Source: Deinococcus sp. (GTDB lineage: Bacteria > Deinococcota > Deinococci > Deinococcales > Deinococcaceae). Taken from it: DNA of 20,758 bases. The stretch spans positions 1 through 20,758 of the forward strand of contig NZ_JAGLBB010000056.1 of NCBI RefSeq assembly GCF_018260555.1, written 5' to 3'. Both the position numbers and the translations under genes were made by a program. The notes under the pieces were generated by a model. It was not told where the DNA came from, made no database searches, and saw only the letters and a list, made by a program, of their open reading frames with translations. Of this stretch, positions 1 to 8,101 are shown one piece after another; positions within the stretch are counted from its first letter, which is position 1, and each line of letters begins with the position of its first letter.

Positions 1-1037
1 GCCGCCTGTGCGTCGGCGGCGCGCTGGCGCGCCACGCGTTCCTGTTCGGCGCGGACGCGGGCCAGTCGCAGCGCCTCCTGCCGGGCGCGTTCCTGCGCCT
101 CGGCGATCCGGCGGGCTTCTTCCGCCCGGCGGCGGCGTTCCTCTTCCAGGCGACGCTGCCGCTCGGCCTCCAGCCTTGACCGCTCGGCCACGACCTGCCC
201 GGCGAGCTGATCGATGGTCCGCGCGGCCAGTGCCTGCTCGGCCTGCCGCTGCGTGGCGAGCGTCCGCTTGCCCGCCTCGCTGGACCGCAGTTGCGACAGC
301 AGGGCCGTCTGCTCGGCGCGGCGGGCCGTGAGGTTCTTCAGGACGGCCGTTCGCTGCGCCTGCAATTCCTTCAGCTCCTGCGTCTGCCGAGCCTGCTGCG
401 CTTTCTGCCGGTCCAGGACCTTGATCTCGCCCGCCAGGGTCTCAATGACGCGGGTGTTGTACTCGCCCGCTATGTTCGCGTACCGCAGCCGGATCAGCAG
501 GTCCGACAGACTGCGCGACTGGGACAGCAGTTGCAGGTAACGGCCGCTGCGGTCCCGGTACTGTAGTTGAAGGATTTCGCGCACGTCGCCCCGCAAGCGG
601 TCCACACGGACCTGTGTAACTTGCAACTGCGCGGCCGTCTCACCCAGGGCACGCTCGGCCAGCGCCACACGCGCCGTGACGGTCGCGATCTCGTTCTCCA
701 GTTTTGCCGCGCTGGCTGCCAGGGTATCCAGTCGCGCCAGCGTCTGCCGCTGCTGGGCGCTGAGGTTCTGAATGCTGGCACGCAACGCCTGCAACTCGCG
801 GGCCTTGGCGGCGCTCAGTTGCCGCTGCTGCTGAAGGTCACGCTGCAACTGTTCCAGTCGCTGACTGGTACTCAGGTCGGCGCTGGTACTCAAATCGGCG
901 CGGGTGCCCGTGCCAGAGCGGGCGGCCGCTGGCGCCCCAGCCTGCTGCGCCGCCACGCTGGTCCAGCGGGACAGCCCCGGCGCGGCCGTCAGCAGGGATA
1001 CGCCCAGCAACAGTGCCGCCCGGCCCCGTCGCCTCAC
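1..1037 (-). CDS. EnvC-like murein hydrolase activator, N-terminal part (partial at left edge)
   Basis: The frame is open from a GTG at 1037 to the window edge (about 345 codons, no stop), so the C-terminus is missing. A GGAG Shine-Dalgarno (1043-1046) lies 5 nt before the GTG, and no ATG/GTG/TTG exists between the ftsX stop and this point, which fixes the start. The protein opens with basic residues and a hydrophobic stretch (RRRGRAALLLGVSLLTAAPG) that fits a signal peptide. Almost everything after it is long Gln/Arg/Glu/Leu-rich coiled coil, including an extremely charged RLEEERRRRAEEARR segment near the edge. In EnvC/CwlO-like proteins such a coiled coil docks on FtsX and is followed by an M23/LytM domain; that domain would lie outside the window, so its presence and whether it is catalytic are inferred. 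It is third in the ftsE-ftsX operon, 130 nt after ftsX. That gap holds only a weak 8-bp hairpin (1066-1073/1098-1105). Confidence 0.8.
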   Translation of the reverse strand, partial: MRRRGRAALLLGVSLLTAAPGLSRWTSVAAQQAGAPAAARSGTGTRADLSTSADLSTSQRLEQLQRDLQQQRQLSAAKARELQALRASIQNLSAQQRQTLARLDTLAASAAKLENEIATVTARVALAERALGETAAQLQVTQVRVDRLRGDVREILQLQYRDRSGRYLQLLSQSRSLSDLLIRLRYANIAGEYNTRVIETLAGEIKVLDRQKAQQARQTQELKELQAQRTAVLKNLTARRAEQTALLSQLRSSEAGKRTLATQRQAEQALAARTIDQLAGQVVAERSRLEAERQRRLEEERRRRAEEARRIAEAQERARQEALRLARVRAEQERVARQRAADAQA

Positions 1038-1167
1038 GCAAGCTCCAGTGGATTGGGGTGCGGCGACCGTTCCACTCGGGCGAGCGGGGGCAAAAGCGGG
1101 ACGGTTGCCGCGCGTGGGCTTGCCACCCCGGTCCAGTCGCAGTTGGGCGAGGCCGACAGGGTCCGTG

Positions 1168-2711
<1,544 letters not shown>

Positions 2712-2772
2712 GCGGACCACCCGGTCAGGGCAGACAGCGACGGAAGGAGAGAACCTTTCATGCTCGCGGCAC

Positions 2773-2778
2773 AGCATA
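2773..2778 (-). promoter_or_regulatory. Candidate -10 box for the ftsE operon (TATGCT)
   Basis: On the minus strand TATGCT sits about 60 nt before the ftsE GTG. No good -35 hexamer is visible at 17 nt. It resembles the TANNNT boxes found before several other genes in this window. Transcription starting about 7 nt downstream would begin just before an ATG (2761) that opens a 17-codon frame ending in the ftsE start. Confidence 0.35.
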
Positions 2779-2903
2779 GCCCACCCCCGCCCCCACACCA
2801 TGAATGCGAGTGTCCAGCGGTACTCCAGAGGCGGGACGCAAACCGAGGTGTGATCCGGCTGTCGGTGGCCCGGCCGGGCGTCGCGTGCCGTCTGGACACG
2901 CCC

Positions 2904-2955
2904 GACGAAGGCCCGTGACGAAGGCCCGTGACGAACGCCCTTGACGAAGGCCGGC
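2904..2955. repeat. 13-nt tandem repeat, four units, in the ftsE/ctpA divergent spacer
   Basis: Four consecutive 13-nt units starting gacgaaggcc: units at 2904-2916 and 2917-2929 are identical, 2930-2942 has three changes, and 2943-2955 differs at the end. The 335-nt spacer (2712-3046) otherwise holds candidate promoters for both divergent genes and a loose 6-bp inverted repeat (GAAGTG 2993-2998 / CACTTC 3016-3021). I see no gene in it. Confidence 0.75.
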
Positions 2956-3033
2956 GCAACGGCGGCGCCTCCAGTCTTGCGCGCCGCGCCGCGAAGTGAA
3001 TGAACTCCTCAAACGCACTTCACCTCCCGGCAC

Positions 3034-3039
3034 TATCCT
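3034..3039 (+). promoter_or_regulatory. -10 box TATCCT placing ctpA transcription start at its GTG (leaderless)
   Basis: TATCCT ends 7 nt before the GTG at 3047, so transcription would begin at or next to the start codon. There is no convincing Shine-Dalgarno before this GTG. The same hexamer at the same 7-nt distance precedes ybeY. A -35 element is not obvious. Confidence 0.6.
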
Positions 3040-3046
3040 GCGAGAC

Positions 3047-4366
3047 GTGAACGCCAAACGCCTGACCATCGTCGGGGTTGCCCTGACCGCCACTGCCGCT
3101 GCGGCTTACGCGCAGTTCGGCGGGTACACCCAGGCGAACCTCAGCAGCACCGCTACCGGCAAGACCTTCTTGCAGGTCATCAATGACCTGAACGTTCGCT
3201 ACCTGTACCCGGTCGATCAGGAGAAACTGCTTCGCGGCGCCATCACCGGCGCAGTGGGCAGCCTGAACGACGAATTCACGTACTACAGCCCGCCTGAAGA
3301 CAACGCCATCGACGCCGAGAATCTCAGCGGCGAGTTCTACGGCATCGGCGTGCAACTCGTCGCCGCAAACCCCGACGGGACTGGCGGCAAGATCGACAAC
3401 GTCTTCAGGACCGGCGCGGCCAGCACGGCCGGCGTGCAGATCGGCGACGTGTTCGTGAAGATCGGCGATAAGGATGTCCTGACCGCCAAGCTGAACGAGA
3501 TCGTACGCCTGGTCCGCGGGCAGAAAGGCACCACCGTCAGCGTCACGTTCGCCCGGGACGGTAAGCCCTACACCGTCAAGATGGAACGTCAGCCGGTCTC
3601 CATTGTCAGCGTCGAACAGACCGTGCTGCCCGGCAACATCGGGTACATCGCCCTGAACACCTTCTACAACGAGAAGGCCAGCGAGCAGTTCAACGCTGCC
3701 GTCGCCGACATGAAAAAGAAGAAGGTCGGCAGCCTGATCCTCGACCTGCGCGATAACGGTGGTGGCCTGCTGAGCGCCGGCGTGGACGTCGCCGATCAGT
3801 TCATGAAGAGCGGTCCGATCGTCAGCCTGCGCGACCGCAACAAGAACACCACCGTGTACGGCAGCGCCCGCAACGCCGCCACCGACTACACCGGAAAACT
3901 GATGGTCCTGGTGAACAAGAACAGCGCCAGCGCCAGCGAGGTCGTCTCCGGAGCCCTGCAGGACGTGGGGCGCGCCACCATCATCGGCGAGCAGACCTTC
4001 GGGAAGGGCGTCGCCCAGATTCCAGAAACGCTGCCCGACGGCGGCAAGATCGCCATCGTGAACAGCGAATGGCTGACCCCCAAAGGCCGCCAGATCCACA
4101 AGAAAGGCATCACGCCCGACGTGATCGTCAAGGACACCCGGTACACCGTGCCCCCCAACCTGACCGGCAGTGGCGTCGCCCCCGGCGCGAAACTCACCTT
4201 CACCCTCGAAGGAAAACCCGTGACCGTCACCGCCGACAAGGACGGCAAGTTCAGTTACACCGGCGACATCAAACGCCCCAACCGCAGCGCCCAGCAGGGC
4301 GAGGCCGTCGTGGACCTCCAGACCGACGCCATCCTGAAAAAAGCCGTGGCGCTGCTCGGCAACTAA
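3047..4366 (+). CDS. ctpA: Secreted S41 carboxyl-terminal processing protease (CtpA type)
   Basis: 439 residues from GTG 3047. An in-frame ATG at 2996 would add 17 residues before an otherwise perfect signal peptide (MNAKRLTIVGVALTATAAAA, cleavage likely after AYA at about 22), so the GTG is preferred. Domains in order are an N-terminal helical region, a PDZ domain (about 95-185, with YGIGVQL and GDVFVKIGD), and an S41 protease core with conserved LILDLRDNGGGLL. The catalytic set is visible: Ser295 in NSASASE, and Lys320 and Gln324 in GEQTFGKGVAQ. The family removes C-terminal segments from, or degrades, exported proteins, often peptidoglycan hydrolases. A stretch of about 50 residues with beta-like composition (LTFTLEGKPVTVTADKDGKF) is inserted between the protease core and the usual terminal helix, which is not typical. 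It is divergent from ftsE-ftsX-envC; a CtpB-type protease also neighbours ftsEX in Bacillus subtilis. Confidence 0.93.
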   Translation: MNAKRLTIVGVALTATAAAAYAQFGGYTQANLSSTATGKTFLQVINDLNVRYLYPVDQEKLLRGAITGAVGSLNDEFTYYSPPEDNAIDAENLSGEFYGIGVQLVAANPDGTGGKIDNVFRTGAASTAGVQIGDVFVKIGDKDVLTAKLNEIVRLVRGQKGTTVSVTFARDGKPYTVKMERQPVSIVSVEQTVLPGNIGYIALNTFYNEKASEQFNAAVADMKKKKVGSLILDLRDNGGGLLSAGVDVADQFMKSGPIVSLRDRNKNTTVYGSARNAATDYTGKLMVLVNKNSASASEVVSGALQDVGRATIIGEQTFGKGVAQIPETLPDGGKIAIVNSEWLTPKGRQIHKKGITPDVIVKDTRYTVPPNLTGSGVAPGAKLTFTLEGKPVTVTADKDGKFSYTGDIKRPNRSAQQGEAVVDLQTDAILKKAVALLGN

Positions 4367-4381
4367 ACCCGGCCGCACCGC

Positions 4382-4414
4382 GCAGGCCGCCCTGTAAAGA
4401 CGGGGGCGGCCTGC
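4382..4414 (+). terminator. Intrinsic terminator of ctpA
   Basis: A perfect 11-bp GC-rich stem, GCAGGCCGCCC (4382-4392) and GGGCGGCCTGC (4404-4414), with an 11-nt loop, lies 15 nt after the ctpA stop and is followed by TCGTTCT. It lies between convergent genes and may also act on the minus strand. Confidence 0.85.
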
Positions 4415-4433
4415 TCGTTCTGCCAGGGAATCC

Positions 4434-4462
4434 GATTGATTCGGTCCAGTCCTGAATCAATC
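4434..4462. repeat. 9-bp perfect inverted repeat in a convergent spacer
   Basis: GATTGATTC (4434-4442) pairs with GAATCAATC (4454-4462) across 11 nt. A second arm set, CAATCCG (4458-4464) and CGGATTG (4490-4496), overlaps it, so two alternative hairpins compete. It lies between the ends of ctpA and the 223-residue gene and is AT-richer than its surroundings. It may be part of a small dispersed element. Confidence 0.6.
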
Positions 4463-4463
4463 C

Positions 4464-4507
4464 GAGCGGACGCGAGTAGGAATAGCAGACGGATTGGGCG
4501 GTATGAA
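4464..4507 (+). repeat. Possible divergent copy of the dispersed repeat seen at 16995 and 20712
   Basis: The run GCGGA..CG..GTAG..A..AGCAGACGG.TTGGGCGG.ATGAA follows the order of the 46-nt element at 20712-20757 when two or three small gaps are allowed. The match is much weaker than between the other two copies and could be coincidental. Confidence 0.3.
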
Positions 4508-4520
4508 GCGGCAGTCCGTA

Positions 4521-5192
4521 TCAGTCCCAGTCCCAGGCGCGCCAGTCGCTGGCCTTCGCGGTTGCTGTGGCGGCAGACGGGCGTGTGGTCTGCCCGCTGT
4601 CCTGCTCGCTCTGGCTGCCCGGGGCCGGGTACCAGTCGTACGTGCAGGCCAGTGCGTGGTCCAGCCGCCCGCGCAGCAGCCTTTGCAGGTGGCTGCGTTC
4701 ACGGTCCGTGACCCCCCCCACCTCCTGCGCCACGCGCCCTAGCGCGGCGCTCAGGGCAGGCAGGTACGGTTCGCGGGCCTTGCGGACTGCGCCGCGCCGC
4801 AGTGGCTCCGGGTGAATGACCGGGCGGTATGACCCGGCGGCCGCTTCCAGAAGCAGGGCGCGGCGCTGCTCGCGGATTTCGCGGGCGCGGGCGGCCCGGT
4901 CGCGGGCGTCGGCTGCGCGGGCCTGCGCGGCCAGGAAGGAATCCTGACGTTCCACGTCCAGCACGCGCGCCTTGGCGTACAGTTTCACGGGCGGGAGGCG
5001 GCGGCGGCCCATTTTCAGGCCGTTCGGGCGGGTCCCGTCGTGCTCGCCCAGGAAACGGGTGATCAGGGCGGGCGTCCAGCCGCGCTCCTTGAGGTCCTGG
5101 GTGGCCAGGAAACCCGGCGGGTTGACGGGCGCGGCCTTCTTCGCGGGGCGCTGGGGTGTGTCGGGGGTGCCGTGTGGCCTGGGGGGGTTCAT
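4521..5192 (-). CDS. Uncharacterised basic protein with WT..LI..FLGE..D motif
   Basis: 223 residues; I do not recognise a named family. The ATG at 5192 overlaps the preceding stop as ATGA (5189-5192), which is why it is chosen over an ATG five codons upstream. Visible parts: a Pro/Lys-rich N-terminus (1-28); a compact segment ERGWTPALITRFLGEHDGTRPN (about 36-57) followed by LYAKARVLDVE (71-81), reminiscent of small helix-turn-helix-like modules of unknown-function bacterial proteins; a highly charged Ala/Arg helix (about 85-118); a second helical region (about 143-182); and a low-complexity Thr/Ala tail ending in an aromatic-acidic DWRAWDWD. There is no signal peptide or membrane segment. Codon use is GC-rich like its neighbours. 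It is last in the phoH-ybeY-dgkA-GNAT run, so it is likely co-translated with the acetyltransferase. Nucleic-acid binding is only a guess from the motif and the basic character. Confidence 0.75.
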   Translation of the reverse strand: MNPPRPHGTPDTPQRPAKKAAPVNPPGFLATQDLKERGWTPALITRFLGEHDGTRPNGLKMGRRRLPPVKLYAKARVLDVERQDSFLAAQARAADARDRAARAREIREQRRALLLEAAAGSYRPVIHPEPLRRGAVRKAREPYLPALSAALGRVAQEVGGVTDRERSHLQRLLRGRLDHALACTYDWYPAPGSQSEQDSGQTTRPSAATATAKASDWRAWDWD

Positions 5193-5785
5193 GGCAGCGG
5201 CGTCCACTCCCGGCGCAGCAGGTCCAGTTGCACGCTGTCGTGCCGCTCGCCGCGTACCAGTCTGGCTTCCCGCACGCGGCCCGACTCGCGGAAGCCCAGG
5301 CGCAGGGCCGCGCGGATCATGCGTTCGTTGCCGCCCCAGGTCGTGAAGCTCAGGACGTGCGCGTCCGTCTCATGGAGCGTGGCGTCCACCCACAGGGCCA
5401 GCGCCCGCGAGCCCACGCCCAGGCCCCAGAACTGCGGATCGTGAATGATGATCCCCAGGTCCCACCAGCCGCCTTCCTCGGGGGGCGTTTCCGAGCGGTT
5501 CACCATGCCGATGCACTGCCCGCCCAGCGACACGACCCGCTCGTTCGGGTGGGGCGGCGTGCGCTCCATCTGCTCCACGTACGCCGCCAGCGATCCGGTC
5601 GTCTGCGCGGCCGGTAGGTACGGGGCGTCCCAGTCACGCCACTGCGCCTGCGGGTCCGTGAACCAGCGGCGCAGGGTGGGCAGGTCACGCGGGCGGCGGC
5701 CCCGGAGACTCAGGGACGACAGGTCCAGGCCCGCAGCGCCGGACGCGCTTTGGGTGGGGGAGAGGCCAGTGGGGAGGTCAGTCAC
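5189..5785 (-). CDS. GNAT-family N-acetyltransferase (RimJ/RimL-like)
   Basis: 198 residues from a GTG at 5785, with AGGA 7 nt upstream. The fold is recognisable from the RGRRPRDLPTLRRWF start of the domain, the IGMVNRS strand, the WWDLGIIIH strand and the acetyl-CoA-binding loop Q118-F-W-G-L-G-V-G (QxxGxG type). Asn153 and the following MIRAALRLGFRESGRVREA match the C-terminal half of RimJ/RimL-like enzymes that acetylate protein N-termini or small amines. The substrate cannot be told from the sequence. The first 25 residues are Ser/Gly-rich and probably flexible. The stop overlaps the start of the next gene (ATGA). It lies 58 nt after dgkA. That gap contains a 12-bp direct duplication (5819-5830 and 5838-5849) that includes the dgkA stop. 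Confidence 0.88.
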   Translation of the reverse strand: MTDLPTGLSPTQSASGAAGLDLSSLSLRGRRPRDLPTLRRWFTDPQAQWRDWDAPYLPAAQTTGSLAAYVEQMERTPPHPNERVVSLGGQCIGMVNRSETPPEEGGWWDLGIIIHDPQFWGLGVGSRALALWVDATLHETDAHVLSFTTWGGNERMIRAALRLGFRESGRVREARLVRGERHDSVQLDLLRREWTPLP

Positions 5786-5843
5786 GCCGGTATCCTGCCA
5801 CGCGCGGGCCAGCGCCGCACACCGTCAGCCCCCCCGTACACCG

Positions 5844-6227
5844 TCAGCCGGTCCCCAGACGGGCCAGCAGGGGCGGCAGCAGCACGCTCAGGCCCACCAG
5901 CGCGGCGCCCGCACTGCCCAGCAGGACCGCGCCGGCCGCCGCGTCCTTGGCGACCCTGGCCAGCGGGCGACGCTCCGGGCTCGCCAGATCCACCACGGCT
6001 TCGAGCGCCGTGTTCAGCAGTTCCAGGCTCAGGACCAGCCCGCAGGCCAGCGCCACCGGGGCCACCGGCGCGCGCAACCACGTGCACAGGCCCAGCGCGA
6101 CCAGGGCCGCCCAGCACTCGATCCGGAAGTTCGCCTGCGTGCGGTACGTGTGCACCACGCCCGCCCACGCGAAGCCCGCCGACCTCAGCCAGCGCCGCGC
6201 ACTCCACGCCGACCCGTCACCCCGCAC
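5844..6227 (-). CDS. dgkA: Diacylglycerol kinase / undecaprenol kinase, DgkA family
   Basis: 127 residues from a GTG at 6227, a typical length for this small integral-membrane kinase. The signature ELLNTALEAVVDL (about 70-82) followed by VAKDAAAGAVLL carries the conserved Glu, Asn, Asp and Lys residues of the active site. Three hydrophobic helices can be drawn (about 40-55, 56-76 and 95-122). In Gram-positive relatives this enzyme phosphorylates undecaprenol, feeding the lipid carrier of cell-wall synthesis. The choice between diacylglycerol and undecaprenol is inference. It starts 12 nt after the ybeY stop, in the conserved phoH-ybeY-dgkA order. Confidence 0.93.
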   Translation of the reverse strand: MRGDGSAWSARRWLRSAGFAWAGVVHTYRTQANFRIECWAALVALGLCTWLRAPVAPVALACGLVLSLELLNTALEAVVDLASPERRPLARVAKDAAAGAVLLGSAGAALVGLSVLLPPLLARLGTG

Positions 6228-6239
6228 GCGCCGGGGCCC

Positions 6240-6707
6240 TCAGCTTCCGGCCGGCAGGGCCGCCTGCGCCGCCGCCCACGCCCCATGGAACACGTCCCAC
6301 TCGGGTCCCTGCGCGCCCTCCTCGAAGCCCAGGCCGTCCGCGTGCGGGTGGTCGTTCCCGACCAGGTGGGTCAGGCCGTGACTGGCGAGCAACGCCACCT
6401 CGCGCGTCAGGCTGTGCCCGCGCGCGTCTGCCTGCCGCCTCGCGGTCTCCAGGCTGATCACAATGTCCCCCAGGTGCGGCGGGACGAACGGATCGCCCGG
6501 CTCCCAGGTGGGGAAACTCAGGACGTCCGTCGCGGCGTCCTCACCCCAGTGCTCGCGTTTCAGGGCGCGGATGGTGCGGTCACCGACCAGCACGACCGTC
6601 ACCTCCCGGTCCGGCACCCCGAAATGCGCCATCACCGCCCCCAGACTGGCCCGCAGCGAGGGCCGCAGACCGGCAGGCGGGGTTTTACGGACGATCAGGT
6701 CAATCAC
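6240..6707 (-). CDS. ybeY: Endoribonuclease YbeY (rRNA maturation factor)
   Basis: 155 residues from GTG 6707. The upstream open frame (to 6794) encodes heptamer-repeat DNA and is not part of the family. The metal-binding motif HGLTHLVGNDH gives His110, His114 and His120, the canonical three-histidine site, and DVLSFPTWEP and LGDIVISLETA match the conserved YbeY core. YbeY processes 16S rRNA 3' ends and supports ribosome quality control. The gene follows phoH, but a 90-nt gap with a hairpin and its own -10 box suggests it can be transcribed independently. Confidence 0.94.
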   Translation of the reverse strand: MIDLIVRKTPPAGLRPSLRASLGAVMAHFGVPDREVTVVLVGDRTIRALKREHWGEDAATDVLSFPTWEPGDPFVPPHLGDIVISLETARRQADARGHSLTREVALLASHGLTHLVGNDHPHADGLGFEEGAQGPEWDVFHGAWAAAQAALPAGS

Positions 6708-6714
6708 TTGATAG

Positions 6715-6720
6715 AGGATA
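6715..6720 (-). promoter_or_regulatory. -10 box TATCCT for ybeY (leaderless start)
   Basis: On the minus strand TATCCT ends exactly 7 nt before the ybeY GTG (spacer CTATCAA), and no Shine-Dalgarno is present. Hexamer and spacing match those of ctpA. Confidence 0.55.
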
Positions 6721-6721
6721 G

Positions 6722-6749
6722 TGGATGGCAGATGGCGGATGGCGGATGG
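6722..6749. repeat. Heptamer tandem repeat, four units (NRGATGG)
   Basis: Units TGGATGG, CAGATGG, CGGATGG, CGGATGG follow each other without gaps. They abut a GC-rich hairpin on one side and the ybeY -10 box on the other. Confidence 0.75.
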
Positions 6750-6773
6750 CCCGGCTAACCTGCTCGCCGGGCC
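6748..6773 (-). terminator. Hairpin after phoH, possible terminator
   Basis: A perfect 8-bp stem, GGCCCGGC (6748-6755) and GCCGGGCC (6766-6773), with a 10-nt loop. There is no U-tract on either strand, so it may be a structural or attenuating hairpin and not a full terminator. Pairing can be extended imperfectly into the flanking GGATGG and CCATC heptamers. Confidence 0.5.
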
Positions 6774-6780
6774 CCGCCGT

Positions 6781-6808
6781 CCATCAACCATCAACCTTCA
6801 ACTTTGAA
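6781..6808. repeat. Second heptamer array, CCATCAA type
   Basis: CCATCAA twice (6781-6794), then the degenerate units CCTTCAA and CTTTGAA reaching into the last codons of phoH. The units are roughly inverted complements (TTGATGG) of the array at 6722-6749. Confidence 0.6.
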
Positions 6809-7871
6809 CAGCGTGGTCCCCGTCGCCTTCGGGAATGCTGGCGAACTCGCCGCGCCGCGCGGCTCGCTGATCCTGCTCGGCGTTCTCGGCCGTCTCGTAC
6901 GCCTTGATGATGCGCCCGACGAGCGGGTGGCGGACCACGTCCACGTCGGTGAATTGATGCCAGGCGATGCCCTCGATGGAACCCAGGACGCGCTTGGCGA
7001 CGGCCAGACCGCTCGTGATGTGGCGCGGCAGGTCAATCTGCGTCACGTCGCCCGTGATCACGATCTTGCTGGCAAAGCCCATGCGGGTCAGGAACATCTT
7101 CATCTGCTCGCCCGTGGTGTTCTGCGCCTCGTCCAGAATGATGAACGCGTCGTTCAGGGTGCGGCCGCGCATGAACGCCAGGGGCGCGATCTCGATCACG
7201 CCGCTCGTCAGGTACGACTCGAACTTCTCCTGGTCCAGCATGTCCTGCAACGCGTCGTACAGAGGACGCAGGTACGGGTCGATCTTGGCCTGCAGGTCGC
7301 CGGGCAAGAAGCCCAGTTTCTCGCCCGCCTCGACGGCCGGGCGGGTCAGGATGATGCGTTTGACCTTCTTGGCTTTCAGGGCCTGCACAGCCATGGCGAC
7401 CGCCATGTACGTCTTGCCGGTCCCGGCCGGGCCGACCCCGAAGGTGATGTCGCTGTTCTCGATGCTGTCCAGGTACAGTTTCTGCCCTGGCGTCTTGGGT
7501 TTCAGGCCGCGCGGCAGGTTCAGGCCCGTCACCTGCGTCTCGGCGGCCAGGCTGCGGCCCTCGCCACTCAGGCGCGCGGAGCGCAGCAGACTGTCGGGCG
7601 TGAGTTCACCGCCGCCGCGCACCACGTCCAGCGCGTCGCGGACCATCCGCTCGGCGCCGCGTACGTCGGCCTCTTCGCCGGTGATGGTGATGGTCTCGCC
7701 CCGCGCGACCAGTTTCGCCTTCGTCAGTTCGCGCATGCGGCGAAGGTTCGCGTCGCCCGCGCCCAGCAGCGAGTACGCCTCGCGCTGGTTCTCGATCTGG
7801 ATGGTGGCGGTGGTCGGGGTGGTCGTCGCGGCCGGAACGGGCTGGCCCGACTCGTGTTGGGGGTGTGTCAA
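6798..7871 (-). CDS. phoH: PhoH-like ATPase (YbeZ type)
   Basis: 357 residues. The start is a TTG at 7871 preceded at 5 nt by GGAG (7877-7880), and no better in-frame start exists. After a Thr/Pro-rich N-terminus there is a KH-like segment (about 30-85), then a RecA-like ATPase core with Walker A GPAGTGKT (147-154), LTRPAVEAGEKLGFLPGD (175-192) and Walker B FIILDEAQ (243-250), followed by the conserved GDVTQIDLP. This arrangement is that of YbeZ/PhoH proteins, which partner YbeY in RNA metabolism. The gene is head of the run phoH-ybeY-dgkA. A 25-codon frame ends inside its start (TTGA), a possible coupling leader. No clear -10 box was found in the 230-nt spacer to aroE. Confidence 0.94.
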   Translation of the reverse strand: MTHPQHESGQPVPAATTTPTTATIQIENQREAYSLLGAGDANLRRMRELTKAKLVARGETITITGEEADVRGAERMVRDALDVVRGGGELTPDSLLRSARLSGEGRSLAAETQVTGLNLPRGLKPKTPGQKLYLDSIENSDITFGVGPAGTGKTYMAVAMAVQALKAKKVKRIILTRPAVEAGEKLGFLPGDLQAKIDPYLRPLYDALQDMLDQEKFESYLTSGVIEIAPLAFMRGRTLNDAFIILDEAQNTTGEQMKMFLTRMGFASKIVITGDVTQIDLPRHITSGLAVAKRVLGSIEGIAWHQFTDVDVVRHPLVGRIIKAYETAENAEQDQRAARRGEFASIPEGDGDHAVQS

Positions 7872-7962
7872 GTGTTCTCCAGTCGCGCGGCGTGGCGGAC
7901 CCTCCCCCCGGGACCGGTTGGGGAGGCAAGAAGGCGTGGGGTCATTGGGGTGTCCCTATTCT

Positions 7963-7997
7963 CTGCGGGAAGGCCCCTGCCGGGCCGTGTCCCGCAG
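7963..7997. other. Two-tier hairpin in the phoH/aroE divergent spacer
   Basis: Outer arms CTGCGGGA (7963-7970) and TCCCGCAG (7990-7997) enclose inner arms GGCCC (7972-7976) and GGGCC (7982-7986) with a 5-nt loop. Being between divergent genes it is unlikely to be an ordinary terminator. On the minus strand it could lie in a phoH leader. Function unknown. Confidence 0.55.
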
Positions 7998-8089
7998 CAC
8001 ATTCTCCGGCCGGGGCGGGCGGCGCGGCATCCGCCAACTGGACAGGTGTGGGCCGCGCGTCCGGGCCGGTGTTTTTCAGGGGGATGCTC

Positions 8090-8095
8090 TAGACT
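8090..8095 (+). promoter_or_regulatory. -10 box TAGACT for aroE (leaderless start)
   Basis: TAGACT ends 6 nt before the aroE GTG at 8102, with no Shine-Dalgarno between them. This fits a transcript starting at the start codon. Confidence 0.55.
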
Positions 8096-8101
8096 GAGCG
8101 T

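Noticed and set aside
2904..2955. Short tandem units as a CRISPR array
   Set aside because: Units are contiguous 13-mers without spacers and no cas genes are present.
2996..3046. Upstream ATG extension of ctpA
   Set aside because: It would bury the signal peptide behind 17 residues and lies upstream of the -10 box.
3020..4378. Long open frame (452 codons) on the minus strand opposite ctpA
   Set aside because: It is a GC-skew shadow of ctpA: composition is Val/Asp/Gly-rich with no domain signature, while the plus frame has a signal peptide and a full catalytic set.
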